DNA from: a bacterium
GTDB taxonomy: Bacteria; Patescibacteriota; Minisyncoccia; UBA6257; JAGGUH01
DNA length: 5,521 bases
Reading direction: 5' to 3'
Assembly: GCA_021158645.1 (NCBI GenBank)
Contig: JAGGUH010000079.1
Location: 1-5,521 of the forward strand
Shown here: piece by piece, positions 5,459 through 5,521 of the stretch
How the letters are laid out: each line of letters starts with the position of its first letter
How positions within the stretch are numbered: the first letter of the stretch is position 1
Program-made: the position numbers and the translations under genes
Notes under the pieces: model-generated
The model's input: the letters and a program-made list of their open reading frames with translations, nothing else
The model's database searches: none
What the model was told of the DNA's origin: nothing

Positions 5459-5472
5459 GGGGGAGGGAAATA
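5459..5472 (-). repeat. Right terminal inverted repeat of the hairpin array
   Basis: gggggagggaaata is the exact inverse complement of the left end at 5182-5195. It follows H6 after a short atatagaa spacer and has no pyrimidine partner next to it, so its natural pairing partner is the far left end of the array. Beyond it (5473-5521) the sequence returns to ordinary AT-rich DNA, in which I see nothing further. Confidence 0.65.
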
Positions 5473-5521
5473 AACAATCAGATTACTATCAAAGCAATTA
5501 ATAACTACATTTCAATAATAT

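Larger units (their letters stand above)
5182..5472. repeat. Array of six Y-arm/R-arm hairpins, about 47-base period
   Basis: Six consecutive hairpins can be paired by hand. H1 is 5190-5199/5205-5214 (10 bp). H2 is 5239-5247/5254-5262 (9 bp, one G-T). H3 is 5279-5293/5297-5311 (14 of 15 positions paired, including G-T). H4 is 5325-5340/5344-5359 (16 bp, including G-T pairs). H5 is about 5378-5391/5398-5411 (two mismatches). H6 is 5423-5435/5439-5451 (13 bp, perfect). Loop centres fall near 5202, 5250, 5295, 5342, 5394 and 5437, an average spacing of 47. In every unit the left arm is pyrimidine-rich and the right arm purine-rich, so all units point the same way. Linkers are also related: aggtttggaagattcc, agatttaggaaatctcc and aggtttagaatctttcc, at 47-48 base intervals. 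The array is clearly richer in C and G than its surroundings. It is non-coding and resembles a cluster of degenerate REP-like units. Function unknown. Confidence 0.85.

Noticed and set aside
5182..5472. CRISPR array
   Set aside because: The periodicity is about 47, but the units are imperfect hairpins with drifted arms. There is no constant direct repeat with unique spacers and no cas gene.

Overview
The window is strongly AT-rich. It carries six protein genes, one tRNA gene and an unusual repeat array. All six reading frames are intact under the standard bacterial code: two genes (rpmB and thpR) end in TGA, and glycines in conserved motifs are written GGN, which argues against UGA being recoded as glycine. 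The gene set is small and housekeeping-like: a 60-residue four-cysteine L28, a minimal M50 protease, and proteins rich in Lys, Ile, Phe and Asn. No start codon has a recognisable Shine-Dalgarno sequence. Together this suggests a low-GC bacterium with a reduced genome, most likely a Patescibacteria/CPR (Parcubacteria-like) lineage. That placement is inferred from gene style, not from a marker phylogeny.

Layout, left to right. Positions 1-134 hold no gene. rpmB (minus, 135-317) and a site-2 protease family gene (plus, 363-983) diverge from a 45-base AT-only-like spacer. A tRNA-Thr(CGU) gene (minus, 1008-1079) follows. It lies downstream of an overlapping minus-strand pair: yjbQ (UPF0047, 1706-2116) and then thpR (RNA 2',3'-cyclic phosphodiesterase/LigT, 1147-1713). 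A 544-base gap (2117-2660) holds a candidate yjbQ promoter, a 19-base tandem duplication, a small hairpin and a near-perfect palindrome. An HD-superfamily phosphohydrolase gene (plus, 2661-3650) converges on pepA, an M17 leucyl aminopeptidase (minus, 3675-5135). A perfect 34-base palindrome sits between the two and overlaps the pepA stop codon. It shares its core with the palindrome upstream of the HD gene.

Beyond the pepA start (5182-5472) is a non-coding array of six hairpins spaced about 47 bases apart. Each has a pyrimidine-rich 5' arm and a purine-rich 3' arm. The array is bounded by a perfect 14-base inverted repeat and stands out sharply from the AT-rich surroundings. It is the most unusual object in the window.

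Functionally the genes are mostly unrelated housekeeping: translation (L28, tRNA-Thr), RNA end chemistry (ThpR), proteolysis (M50, PepA), probable nucleotide hydrolysis (HD) and a YjbQ protein of uncertain role. The only clear co-transcribed unit is yjbQ-thpR, perhaps extending into the tRNA. I see no complete novel multi-gene system. The noteworthy novelty is in the repeats: the hairpin array, and the palindrome pair that brackets the HD gene.
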